Numbered from the stretch's first letter, positions 1 to 11,105 are shown. The stretch is 64,000 nucleotides of DNA from Phorcus lineatus (GCA_921293015.1 OV121090.1:2728001-2792000); one strand, 5' to 3'. The notes: generated by a model from the letters alone, not told the origin. A program made the numbers and translations.

Positions 1-395
1 CAGAAATATGCATTTTCAAGAAAGTTATTGCAAAAGGACTGATTTTATGGTTGTTTTCGACTTAGACTTTTTCCGCGACTTTGGTCAAAATCGGATAAAT
101 GTACCTCTGCTAGGTCGAAACTGGAGCCCGAACCAAGAATCTGATAGCAAATTCATATTACTCAATCGACAGGACGCAATGTGGTGGACATTTGACCAAG
201 GTTTGGATTCAAAATATGCATTTTGAAGAAAGTTATAACGCTAGATGCAACCGTATATATATAAGAAACTTAGAAGTTTGAAGGTGGTTCAAAACTCGCT
301 AAACGGACCTCTATAAGCTACTGTCTGGGAGCCAAACCAAGAATCTGACAGTAAATTAGTATTACTCAATCGAAAGAACACATTGTAATGTACAT
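1..395 (+). repeat. Left-edge partial satellite unit (unit 0)
   Basis: The window opens inside half A at CAGAAATATG, so the first 16 bp of this unit lie outside. It carries GAGCCCGAACC (near 125) where most units have GAGCCCAAACC; unit 3 (near 1360) shares this, three units later. Confidence 0.95.
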
Positions 396-638
396 TTGAT
401 GAAAGTTTGGTTCAGAAATATGCATTTTCAAGAAAGTTATTGCAAAAGGACTGATTTTATGGTTGTTTTCGACTTAGACTTTTTCCGCGACTTTGGTCAA
501 AATCGGATAAATGTACCTCTGCTAGGTCGAAACTGGAGCCCAAACCAAGAATCTGATAGCAAATTCATATTACTCAATCGACAGGACGCAATGTGGTGGA
601 CATTTGACCAAGGTTTGGATTCAGAATATGCATTTTGA
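396..638 (+). other. Recurrent 80-codon open frame in half A; not called as a gene
   Basis: Each unit holds an open frame from a TTG codon (396) to the TGA at the start of half B; the first ATG is at 420, giving 72 codons. The translation has no signal peptide, membrane segment, repeat or family motif I recognise. The frame recurs because the DNA is copied, not because of visible constraint. Fixed differences between units often change the amino acid (Asp/Glu, Arg/Cys, Asp/Asn, Glu/Lys, Thr/Pro), and at least two units (107 and 120) have in-frame stops. There is no consistent upstream gene structure. Expression from individual units cannot be excluded from sequence alone. Confidence 0.6.
406..613 (+). 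repeat. Half A (208 bp) of the dimeric satellite unit, representative copy
   Basis: First half-unit of the ancient dimer. It starts TTTGGTTCAGAAATATGC and ends ACATTTGACCAAGG. It is homologous over its whole length to half B at 614-817, by direct reading: strong at both ends and weaker in the middle. It holds the most variable sites of the array: GACTTT/GAATTT near 477, CCGCGA/CTGCAA at 485-490 and CAAGAATC/CAAAAATC near 546. It contains the open frame noted separately. CTCAATCGAC near 573 is shared with half B as CTCAATCGAA. Confidence 0.9.
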
Positions 639-817
639 AGAAAGTTATAACGCTAGATGCAACCGTATATATATAAGAAACTTAGAAGTTTGAAGGTGGT
701 TCAAAACTCGCTAAACGGACCTCTATAAGCTACTGTCTGGGAGCCAAACCAAGAATCTGACAGTAAATTAGTATTACTCAATCGAAAGAACACATTGTAA
801 TGTACATTTGATGAAAG
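614..817 (+). repeat. Half B (204 bp) of the dimeric satellite unit, representative copy
   Basis: Second half-unit. It starts TTTGGATTCAAAATATGC in most units (TTTGGATTCAGAATATGC in this one) and ends ACATTTGATGAAAG. In the last 79 bp I count about 14 substitutions and one indel against half A, roughly 80% identity. The opening ~35 bp is also strongly shared, including ATATGCATTTT and AAGAAAGTTAT. The middle aligns with gaps through CTTAGA, CAAAA and ACCTCT. Half B lacks the open frame because the equivalent of TTTTCAAG in half A is TTTTGAAG, which reads TGA. It holds the linked B-haplotype sites and the length-variable TA-rich tract. Confidence 0.9.
666..677 (+). promoter_or_regulatory. TATA-box-like tract in half B (representative)
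   Basis: TATATATATAAG occurs once per unit in the commonest B haplotype and fits the eukaryotic TATA-box consensus. One set of units has GTATGTATATAAG, still TATA-like; another has TATATATAATAAAC. The tract may simply be low-complexity TA sequence. I see no other promoter element and no transcript evidence, so promoter function is only a possibility. Confidence 0.25.
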
Positions 818-1631
818 TTTGGTTCAGAAATATGCATTTTCAAGAAAGTTATTGCAAAAGGACTGATTTTATGGTTGTTTTCGACTTAGACTTTTTCCGC
901 GACTTTGGTCAAAATCGGATAAATGTACCTCTGCTAGGTCGAAACTGGAGCCCAAACCAAGAATCTGATAGCAAATTCATATTACTCAATCGACAGGACG
1001 CAATGTGGTGGACATTTGACCAAGGTTTGGATTCAGAATATGCATTTTGAAGAAAGTTATAACGCTAGATGCAACCGTATATATATAAGAAACTTAGAAG
1101 TTTGAAGGTGGTTCAAAACTCGCTAAACGGACCTCTATAAGTTACTGTCTGGGAGCCAAACCAAGAATCTGACAGTAAATTAGTATTACTCAATCGAAAG
1201 AACACATTGTAATGTACATTTGATGAAAGTTTGGTTCAGAAATATGCATTTTCAAGAAAGTTATTGCAAAAGGACTGATTTTATGGTTGTTTTCGACTTA
1301 GACTTTTTCCGCGACTTTGGTCAAAATCGGATAAATGTACCTCTGCTAGGTCGAAACTGGAGCCCGAACCAAGAATCTGATAGCAAATTCATATTACTCA
1401 ATCGACAGGACGCAATGTGGTGGACATTTGACCAAGGTTTGGATTCAGAATATGCATTTTGAAGAAAGTTATAACGCTAGATGCAACCGTATATATATAA
1501 GAAACTTAGAAGTTTGAAGGTGGTTCAAAACTCGCTAAACGGACCTCTATAAGCTACTGTCTGGGAGCCAAACCAAGAATCTGACAGTAAATTAGTATTA
1601 CTCAATCGAAAGAACACATTGTAATGTACAT

Positions 1632-4600
1632 TTGATGAAATTTTGGTTCAGAAATATGCATTTTCAAGAAAGTTATTGCAAAATGACTGATTTTATGGTT
1701 GTTTTCGACTTAGACTTTTTCCGCGACTTTGGTCAAAATCGGATAAATGTACCTCTGCTAGGTCGAAACTGGAGCCCAAACCAAGAATCTGATAGCAAAT
1801 TCATATTACTCAATCGACAGGACGCAAAGTGGTGGACATTTGACCAAGGTTTGGATTCAAAATATGCATTTTGAAGAAAGTTATAACGCTAGATGCAACC
1901 GTATGTATATAAGAAACTTAGAAGTTTGAAGGTGGTTCAAAACTCGCTAAACGGACCTCTATAAGCTCCTGTGCGCCAGCCAAACCATGAATCTGACAGT
2001 AAATTAGTATTACTCAATCGAAAGAACACATTGTAATGTACATTTGATGAAAGTTTGGTTCAGAAATATGCATTTTCAAGAAAGTTATTGCAAAAGGACT
2101 GATTTTATGGTTGTTTTCGACTTAGACTTTTTCCGCGACTTTGGTCAAAATCGGATAAATGTACCTCTGCTAGGTCGAAACTGGAGCCCAAACCAAGAAT
2201 CTGATAGCAAATTCATATTACTCAATCGACAGGACGCAATGTGGTGGACATTTGACCAAGGTTTGGATTCAAAATATGCATTTTGAAGAAAGATATAACG
2301 ATAGATGCAACCGTATGTATATAAGAAACTTAGAAGTTTGAAGGTGGTTCAAAACTCGCTTAACGGACCTCTATAAGCTACTGTCTGGGAACCAAACCAA
2401 GAATCTGACAGTAAATTAGTATTACTCAATCGAAAGAACACATTGTAATGTACATTTGATGAAAGTTTGGTTCAGAATATGCATTTTCAAGAAAGTTATT
2501 GCAAAAGGACTGATTTTATGGTTGTTTTCGACTTAGACTTTTTCCGCGACTTTGGTCAAAATCGGATAAATGTACCTCTGCTAGGTCGAAACTGGAGCCC
2601 AAACCAAGAATCTGATAGCAAATTCATATTACTCAATCGACAGGACGCAATGTGGTGGACATTTGACCAAGGTTTGGATTCAAAATATGCATTTTGAAGA
2701 AAGATATAACGATAGATGCAACCGTATGTATATAAGAAACTTAGAAGTTTGAAGGTGGTTCAAAACTCGCTTAACGGACCTCTATAAGCTACTGTCTGGG
2801 AACCAAACCAAGAATCTGACAGTAAATTAGTATTACTCAATCGAAAGAACACATTGTAATGTACATTTGATGAAAGTTTGGTTCAGAAATATGCATTTTC
2901 AAGAAAGTTATTGCAAAAGGACTGATTTTATGGTTGTTTTCGACTTAGAATTTTTCCGCGACTTTGGTCAAAATCGGATAAATGTACCTCTGCTAGGTCG
3001 AAACTGGAGCCCAAACCAAGAATCTGATAGCAAATTCATATTACTCAATCGACAGGACGCAATGTGGTGGACATTTGACCAAGGTTTGGATTCAAAATAT
3101 GCATTTTGAAGAAAGATATAACGATAGATGCAACCGTATGTATATAAGAAACTTAGAAGTTTGAAGGTGGTTCAAAACTCGCTTAACGGACCTCTATAAG
3201 CTCCTGTGCGCCAGCCAAACCAAGAATCTGACAGTAAATTAGTATTACTCAATCGAAAGAACACATTGTAATGTACATTTGATGAAAGTTTGGTTCAGAA
3301 ATATGCATTTTCAAGAAAGTTATTGCAAAAGGACTGATTTTATGGTTGTTTTCGACTTAGACTTTTTCCGCGACTTTGGTCAAAATCGGATAAATGTACC
3401 TCTGCTAGGTCGAAACTGGAGCCCAAACCAAGAATCTGATAGCAAATTCATATTACTCAATCGACAGGACGCAATGTGGTGGACATTTGACCAAGGTTTG
3501 GATTCAAAATATGCATTTTGAAGAAAGATATAACGATAGATGCAACCGTATGTATATAAGAAACTTAGAAGTTTGAAGGTGGTTCAAAACTCGCTTAACG
3601 GACCTCTATAAGCTACTGTCTGGGAACCAAACCAAGAATCTGACAGTAAATTAGTATTACTCAATCGAAAGAACACATTGTAATGTACATTTGATGAAAG
3701 TTTGGTTCAGAAATATGCATTTTCAAGAAAGTTATTGCAAAAGGACTGATTTTATGGTTGTTTTCGACTTAGACTTTTTCCGCGACTTTGGTCAAAATCG
3801 GATAAATGTACCTCTGCTAGGTCGAAACTGGAGCCCAAACCAAGAATCTGATAGCAAATTCATATTACTCAATCGACAGGACGCAATGTGGTGGACATTT
3901 GACCAAGGTTTGGATTCAAAATATGCATTTTGAAGAAAGTTATAACGCTAGATGCAACCGTATGTATATAAGAAACTTAGAAGTTTGAAGGTGGTTCAAA
4001 ACTCGCTAAACGGACCTCTATAAGCTCCTGTGCGCCAGCCAAACCATGAATCTGACAGTAAATTAGTATTACTCAATCGAAAGAACACATTGTAATGTAC
4101 ATTTGATGAAAGTTTGGTTCAGAAATATGCATTTTCAAGAAAGTTATTGCAAAAGGACTGATTTTATGGTTGTTTTCGACTTAGAATTTTTCCGCGACTT
4201 TGGTCAAAATCGGATAAATGTACCTCTGCTAGGTCGAAACTGGAGCCCAAACCAAGAATCTGATAGCAAATTCATATTACTCAATCGACAGGACGCAATG
4301 TGGTGGACATTTGACCAAGGTTTGGATTCAAAATATGCATTTTGAAGAAAGATATAACGATAGATGCAACCGTATGTATATAAGAAACTTAGAAGTTTGA
4401 AGGTGGTTCAAAACTCGCTTAACGGACCTCTATAAGCTACTGTCTGGGAACCAAACCAAGAATCTGACAGTAAATTAGTATTACTCAATCGAAAGAACAC
4501 ATTGTAATGTACATTTGATGAAAGTTTGGTTCAGAAATATGCATTTTCAAGAAAGTTATTGCAAAAGGACTGATTTTATGGTTGTTTTCGACTTAGACTT

Positions 4601-4926
4601 TTTCCGCGACTTTGGTCAAAATCGGATAAATGTACCTCTGCTAGGTCGAAACTGGAGCCCAAACCAAGAATCTGATAGCAAATTCATATTACTCAATCGA
4701 CAGGACGCAATGTGGTGGACATTTGACCAAGGTTTGGATTCAAAATATGCATTTTGAAGAAAGATATAACGATAGATGCAACCGTATGTATATAAGAAAC
4801 TTAGAAGTTTGAAGGTGGTTCAAAACTCGCTTAACGGACCTCTATAAGCTACTGTCTGGGAACCAAACCAAGAATCTGACAGTAAATTAGTATTACTCAA
4901 TCGAAAGAACACATTGTAATGTACAT
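1632..4926 (+). repeat. 8-unit higher-order repeat, copy 1 (3,295 bp)
   Basis: Units 4-11. Unit 4 carries the rare tags GACGCAAAGTGG (near 1824) and TGTGCGCCAGCC with ACCATGAATC (near 1970-1990). Unit 6 lacks one A near 2476 (TTCAGAATATG). Unit 7 has GAATTT plus TGTGCGCCAGCC with ACCAAGAATC. The same tags return in the same order 3,295 bp later (8 x 412 minus the 1-bp loss) in units 12-16. Unit 9 repeats the ACCATGAATC tag, hinting at an older shorter duplication inside the block. Confidence 0.88.
2467..2697 (+). other. Unit 6 half A with 1-bp loss, duplicated in unit 14
   Basis: TTCAGAAATATG is shortened to TTCAGAATATG near 2476, and the same loss occurs near 5771 in unit 14. This makes both units 411 bp and moves the open frame's upstream start. 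A shared identical indel 3,295 bp apart supports duplication as a block rather than two independent events. Confidence 0.85.
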
Positions 4927-6985
4927 TTGATGAAAGTTTGGTTCAGAAATATGCATTTTCAAGAAAGTTATTGCAAAAGGACTGATTTTATGGTTGTTTT
5001 CGACTTAGACTTTTTCCGCGAATTTGGTCAAAATCGGATAAATGTACCTCTGCTAGGTCGAAACTGGAGCCCAAACCAAGAATCTGATAGCAAATTCATA
5101 TTACTCAATCGACAGGACGCAAAGTGGTGGACATTTGACCAAGGTTTGGATTCAAAATATGCATTTTGAAGAAAGTTATAACGCTAGATGCAACCGTATG
5201 TATATAAGAAACTTAGAAGTTTGAAGGTGGTTCAAAACTCGCTAAACGGACCTCTATAAGCTCCTGTGCGCCAGCCAAACCATGAATCTGACAGTAAATT
5301 AGTATTACTCAATCGAAAGAACACATTGTAATGTACATTTGATGAAAGTTTGGTTCAGAAATATGCATTTTCAAGAAAGTTATTGCAAAAGGACTGATTT
5401 TATGGTTGTTTTCGACTTAGACTTTTTCCGCGACTTTGGTCAAAATCGGATAAATGTACCTCTGCTAGGTCGAAACTGGAGCCCAAACCAAGAATCTGAT
5501 AGCAAATTCATATTACTCAATCGACAGGACGCAATGTGGTGGACATTTGACCAAGGTTTGGATTCAAAATATGCATTTTGAAGAAAGATATAACGATAGA
5601 TGCAACCGTATGTATATAAGAAACTTAGAAGTTTGAAGGTGGTTCAAAACTCGCTTAACGGACCTCTATAAGCTACTGTCTGGGAACCAAACCAAGAATC
5701 TGACAGTAAATTAGTATTACTCAATCGAAAGAACACATTGTAATGTACATTTGATGAAAGTTTGGTTCAGAATATGCATTTTCAAGAAAGTTATTGCAAA
5801 AGGACTGATTTTATGGTTGTTTTCGACTTAGACTTTTTCCGCGACTTTGGTCAAAATCGGATAAATGTACCTCTGCTAGGTCGAAACTGGAGCCCAAACC
5901 AAGAATCTGATAGCAAATTCATATTACTCAATCGACAGGACGCAATGTGGTGGACATTTGACCAAGGTTTGGATTCAAAATATGCATTTTGAAGAAAGAT
6001 ATAACGATAGATGCAACCGTATGTATATAAGAAACTTAGAAGTTTGAAGGTGGTTCAAAACTCGCTTAACGGACCTCTATAAGCTACTGTCTGGGAACCA
6101 AACCAAGAATCTGACAGTAAATTAGTATTACTCAATCGAAAGAACACATTGTAATGTACATTTGATGAAAGTTTGGTTCAGAAATATGCATTTTCAAGAA
6201 AGTTATTGCAAAAGGACTGATTTTATGGTTGTTTTCGACTTAGAATTTTTCCGCGACTTTGGTCAAAATCGGATAAATGTACCTCTGCTAGGTCGAAACT
6301 GGAGCCCAAACCAAGAATCTGATAGCAAATTCATATTACTCAATCGACAGGACGCAATGTGGTGGACATTTGACCAAGGTTTGGATTCAAAATATGCATT
6401 TTGAAGAAAGATATAACGATAGATGCAACCGTATGTATATAAGAAACTTAGAAGTTTGAAGGTGGTTCAAAACTCGCTTAACGGACCTCTATAAGCTCCT
6501 GTGCGCCAGCCAAACCAAGAATCTGACAGTAAATTAGTATTACTCAATCGAAAGAACACATTGTAATGTACATTTGATGAAAGTTTGGTTCAGAAATATG
6601 CATTTTCAAGAAAGTTATTGCAAAAGGACTGATTTTATGGTTGTTTTCGACTTAGACTTTTTCCGCGACTTTGGTCAAAATCGGATAAATGTACCTCTGC
6701 TAGGTCGAAACTGGAGCCCAAACCAAGAATCTGATAGCAAATTCATATTACTCAATCGACAGGACGCAATGTGGTGGACATTTGACCAAGGTTTGGATTC
6801 AAAATATGCATTTTGAAGAAAGATATAACGATAGATGCAACCGTATGTATATAAGAAACTTAGAAGTTTGAAGGTGGTTCAAAACTCGCTTAACGGACCT
6901 CTATAAGCTACTGTCTGGGAACCAAACCAAGAATCTGACAGTAAATTAGTATTACTCAATCGAAAGAACACATTGTAATGTACAT
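4927..6985 (+). repeat. 8-unit higher-order repeat, partial copy 2 (units 12-16)
   Basis: Unit 12 repeats GACGCAAAGTGG and ACCATGAATC of unit 4. Unit 14 repeats the 1-bp loss of unit 6 (near 5771). Unit 15 repeats the GAATTT plus TGTGCGCCAGCC combination of unit 7. Unit 16 matches unit 8. Correspondence stops at unit 17, which carries CTGCAA where unit 9 does not. Unit 4 has private changes absent from unit 12 (GAAATTTTGG near 1637 and CAAAATGACTG near 1680). Confidence 0.87.
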
Positions 6986-7809
6986 TTGATGAAAGTTTGG
7001 TTCAGAAATATGCATTTTCAAGAAAGTTATTGCAAAAGGACTGATTTTATGGTTGTTTTCGACTTAGACTTTTTCTGCAACTTTGGTCAAAATCGGATAA
7101 ATGTACCTCTGCTAGGTCGAAACTGGAGCCCAAACCAAGAATCTGATAGCAAATTCATATTACTCAATCGACAGGACGCAATGTGGTGGACATTTGACCA
7201 AGGTTTGGATTCAAAATATGCATTTTGAAGAAAGATATAACGATAGATGCAACCGTATGTATATAAGAAACTTAGAAGTTTGAAGGTGGTTCAAAACTCG
7301 CTTAATGGACCTCTATAAGCTACTGTCTGGGAACCAAACCAAGAATCTGACAGTAAATTAGTATTACTCAATCGAAAGAACACATTGTAATGTACATTTG
7401 ATGAAAGTTTGGTTCAGATATATGCATTTTCAAGAAAGTTATTGCAAAAGGACTGATTTTATGGTTGTTTTCGACTTAGAATTTTTCCGCGACTTTGGTC
7501 AAAATCGGATAAATGTACCTCTGCTAGGTCGAAACTGGAGCCCAAACCAAGAATCTGATAGCAAATTCATATTACTCAATCGACAGGACGCAATGTGGTG
7601 GACATTTGACCAAGGTTTGGATTCAAAATATGCATTTTGAAGAAAGTTATAACGCTAGATGCAACCGTATATATATAAGAAACTTAGAAGTTTGAAGGTG
7701 GTTCAAAACTCGCTAGACGGACCTCTATAAGCTACTGTCTGGGAGCCAAACCAAGAATCTGACAGTAAATTAGTATTACTCAATCGAAAGAACACATTGT
7801 AATGTACAT
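6986..7809 (+). repeat. Transition units 17-18 between two HOR families
   Basis: Unit 17 is the first with the CTGCAA half-A tag (7075-7080) and has CTTAATGG instead of CTTAACGG. Unit 18 switches to the GTATATATATAAG, GGGAGCC B haplotype, with private CTAGAC near 7715 and CAGATATATGC near 7417. Confidence 0.8.
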
Positions 7810-9457
7810 TTGATGAAAGTTTGGTTCAGAAATATGCATTTTCAAGAAAGTTATTGCAAAAGGACTGATTTTATGGTTGTTTTCGACATAGACTTTTTCT
7901 GCAACTTTGGTCAAAATCGGATAAATGTACCTCTGCTAGGTCGAAACTGGAGCCCAAACCAAGAATCTGATAGCAAATTCATATTACTCAATCGACAGGA
8001 CGCAATGTGGTGGACATTTGACCAAGGTTTGGATTCAAAATATGCATTTTGAAGAAAGTTATAACGCTAGATGCAACCGTATATATATAATAAACTTAGA
8101 AGTTTGAAGGTGGTTCAAAACTCGCTAAACGGACCTCTATAAGCTACTGTCTGGGAGCCAAACCAAGAATCTGACGGTAAATTAGTATTACTCAATCGAA
8201 AGAACACATTGTAATGTACATTTGATGAAAGTTTGGTTCAGAAATATGCATTTTCAAGAAAGTTATTGCAAAAGGACTGATTTTATGGTTGTTTTCGACT
8301 TAGACTTTTTCCGCGAATTTGGTCAAAATCGGATAAATGTACCTCTGCTAGGTCGAAACTGGAGCCCAAACCAAGAATCTGATAGCAAATTCATATTACT
8401 CAATCGACAGGACGCAATGTGGTGGACATTTGACCAAGGTTTGGATTCAAAATATGCATTTTGAAGAAAGTTATAACGCTAGATGCAACCGTATATATAT
8501 AATAAACTTAGAAGTTTGAAGGTGGTTCAAAACTCGCTAAACGGACCTCTATAAGCTACTGTGTGGGAGCCAAACCAAGAATCTGACAGTAAATTAGTAT
8601 TACTCAATCGAAAGAACACATTGTAATGTACATTTGATGAAAGTTTGGTTCAGAAATATGCATTTTCAAGAAAGTTATTGCAAAAGGACTGATTTTATGG
8701 TTGTTTTCGACTTAGACTTTTTCCGCGACTTTGGTCAAAATCGGATAAATGTACCTCTGCTAGGTCGAAACTGGAGCCCAAACCAAGAATCTGATAGCAA
8801 ATTCATATTACTCAATCGACAGGACGCAATGTGGTGGACATTTGACCAAGGTTTGGATTCAAAATATGCATTTTGAAGAAAGATATAACGATAGATGCAA
8901 CCGTATGTATATAAGAAACTTAGAAGTTTGAAGGTGGTTCAAAACTCGCTTAACGGACCTCTATAAGCTACTGTCTGGGAACCAAACCAAGAATCTGACA
9001 GTAAATTAGTATTACTCAATCGAAAGAACACATTGTAATGTACATTTGATGAAAGTTTGGTTCAGAAATATGCATTTTCAAGAAAGTTATTGCAAAAGGA
9101 CTGATTTTATGGTTGTTTTCGACTTAGACTTTTTCTGCAACTTTGGTCAAAATCGGATAAATGTACCTCTGCTAGGTCGAAACTGGAGCCCAAACCAAGA
9201 ATCTGATAGCAAATTCATATTACTCAATCGACAGGACGCAATGTGGTGGACATTTGACCAAGGTTTGGATTCAAAATATGCATTTTGAAGAAAGATATAA
9301 CGATAGATGCAACCGTATGTATATAAGAAACTTAGAAGTTTGAAGGTGGTTCAAAACTCGCTTAACGGACCTCTATAAGCTACTGTCTGGGAACCAAACC
9401 AAGAATCTGACAGTAAATTAGTATTACTCAATCGAAAGAACACATTGTAATGTACAT
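7810..9457 (+). repeat. 4-unit higher-order repeat, copy 1 (1,648 bp)
   Basis: Units 19-22 in order: CGACATAGAC plus CTGCAA with GACGGT; ATAATAAAC with TGTGTGGGAGCC; a GTATGTATATAAG/CTTAAC/GGGAACC unit; and a CTGCAA unit with the same B haplotype. The next four units repeat the order. Confidence 0.82.
8089..8094 (+). promoter_or_regulatory. AATAAA hexamer in the ATAATAAAC half-B variant (representative)
   Basis: One G-to-T change (ATAAGAAAC to ATAATAAAC) creates the canonical eukaryotic polyadenylation hexamer, just downstream of the TATA-like tract. It recurs in dozens of units. No GU-rich downstream element was established, so a role in ending satellite transcripts is conjecture. Confidence 0.2.
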
Positions 9458-11105
9458 TTGATGAAAGTTTGGTTCAGAAATATGCATTTTCAAGAAAGTT
9501 ATTGCAAAAGGACTGATTTTATGGTTGTTTTCGACATAGACTTTTTCTGCAACTTTGGTCAAAATCGGATAAATGTACCTCTGCTAGGTCGAAACTGGAG
9601 CCCAAACCAAGAATCTGATAGCAAATTCATATTACTCAATCGACAGGACGCAATGTGGTGGACATTTGACCAAGGTTTGGATTCAAAATATGCATTTTGA
9701 AGAAAGTTATAACGCTAGATGCAACCGTATATATATAATAAACTTAGAAGTTTGAAGGTGGTTCAAAACTCGCTAAACGGACCTCTATAAGCTACTGTCT
9801 GGGAGCCAAACCAAGAATCTGACGGTAAATTAGTATTACTCAATCGAAAGAACACATTGTAATGTACATTTGATGAAAGTTTGGTTCAGAAATATGCATT
9901 TTCAAGAAAGTTATTGCAAAAGGACTGATTTTATGGTTGTTTTCGACTTAGAATTTTTCCGCGACTTTGGTCAAAATCGGATAAATGTACCTCTGCTAGG
10001 TCGAAACTGGAGCCCAAACCAAGAATCTGATAGCAAATTCATATTACTCAATCGACAGGACGCAATGTGGTGGACATTTGACCAAGGTTTGGATTCAAAA
10101 TATGCATTTTGAAGAAAGTTATAACGCTAGATGCAACCGTATATATATAATAAACTTAGAAGTTTGAAGGTGGTTCAAAACTCGCTAAACGGACCTCTAT
10201 AAGCTACTGTGTGGGAGCCAAACCAAGAATCTGACAGTAAATTAGTATTACTCAATCGAAAGAACACATTGTAATGTACATTTGATGAAAGTTTGGTTCA
10301 GAAATATGCATTTTCAAGAAAGTTATTGCAAAAGGACTGATTTTATGGTTGTTTTCGACTTAGACTTTTTCCGCGACTTTGGTCAAAATCGGATAAATGT
10401 ACCTCTGCTAGGTCGAAACTGGAGCCCAAACCAAAAATCTGATAGCAAATTCATATTACTCAATCGACAGGACGCAATGTGGTGGACATTTGACCAAGGT
10501 TTGGATTCAAAATATGCATTTTGAAGAAAGATATAACGATAGATGCAACCGTATGTATATAAGAAACTTAGAAGTTTGAAGGTGGTTCAAAACTCGCTTA
10601 ACGGACCTCTATAAGCTACTGTCTGGGAACCAAACCAAGAATCTGACAGTAAATTAGTATTACTCAATCGAAAGAACACATTGTAATGTACATTTGATGA
10701 AAGTTTGGTTCAGAAATATGCATTTTCAAGAAAGTTATTGCAAAAGGACTGATTTTATGGTTGTTTTCGACTTAGACTTTTTCTGCAACTTTGGTCAAAA
10801 TCGGATAAATGTACCTCTGCTAGGTCGAAACTGGAGCCCAAACCAAGAATCTGATAGCAAATTCATATTACTCAATCGACAGGACGCAATGTGGTGGACA
10901 TTTGACCAAGGTTTGGATTCAAAATATGCATTTTGAAGAAAGATATAACGATAGATGCAACCGTATGTATATAAGAAACTTAGAAGTTTGAAGGTGGTTC
11001 AAAACTCGCTTAACGGACCTCTATAAGCTACTGTCTGGGAACCAAACCAAGAATCTGACAGTAAATTAGTATTACTCAATCGAAAGAACACATTGTAATG
11101 TACAT
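9458..11105 (+). repeat. 4-unit higher-order repeat, copy 2 (1,648 bp)
   Basis: Units 23-26 repeat the tag order of units 19-22. Unit 24 has GAATTT where unit 20 has GACTTT with CGCGAATTT, and unit 25 has CAAAAATC where unit 21 has CAAGAATC. B-half tags match in all four positions, so half-A differences arose or were converted after the duplication. Confidence 0.8.

Larger units (their letters stand above)
396..807 (+). repeat. Representative complete satellite unit (unit 1)
   Basis: This is a complete unit in the phase used throughout, beginning at TTGATGAAAG; the phase is arbitrary because the repeat is circularly permutable. It is 412 bp long. The same-length window 421-832 has 151 G+C (36.7%) and 12 CpG. 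Landmarks in order: TTTGGTTCAG at 406, ATATGCATTTTC at 418, CCGCGA at 485-490, GGAGCC at 535, CATTTGACCAAGG ending at 613, then the second half beginning TTTGGATTCA at 614 with TATATATATAAG at 666-677. Units 1 to 3 carry GATTCAGAATATG, where nearly all later units have GATTCAAAATATG. Confidence 0.95.
396..1631 (+). repeat. Block of three near-identical units with GATTCAGAATATG tag
   Basis: Units 1-3 share G in GATTCAGAATATG at the start of half B, where the rest of the array has A. All three have the B haplotype GTATATATATAAG, CTAAAC, TCTGGGAGCC, GACAGT. They differ only at single sites, such as GTTACTGTC near 1141 in unit 2 and CCCGAACC in unit 3. This looks like a locally homogenised run. 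Confidence 0.85.

Noticed and set aside
418-429. ATGCAT palindrome in both halves as a possible octamer-like or protein site
   Set aside because: A 6-bp palindrome in AT-rich DNA is expected by chance, and the flanks do not extend the symmetry.
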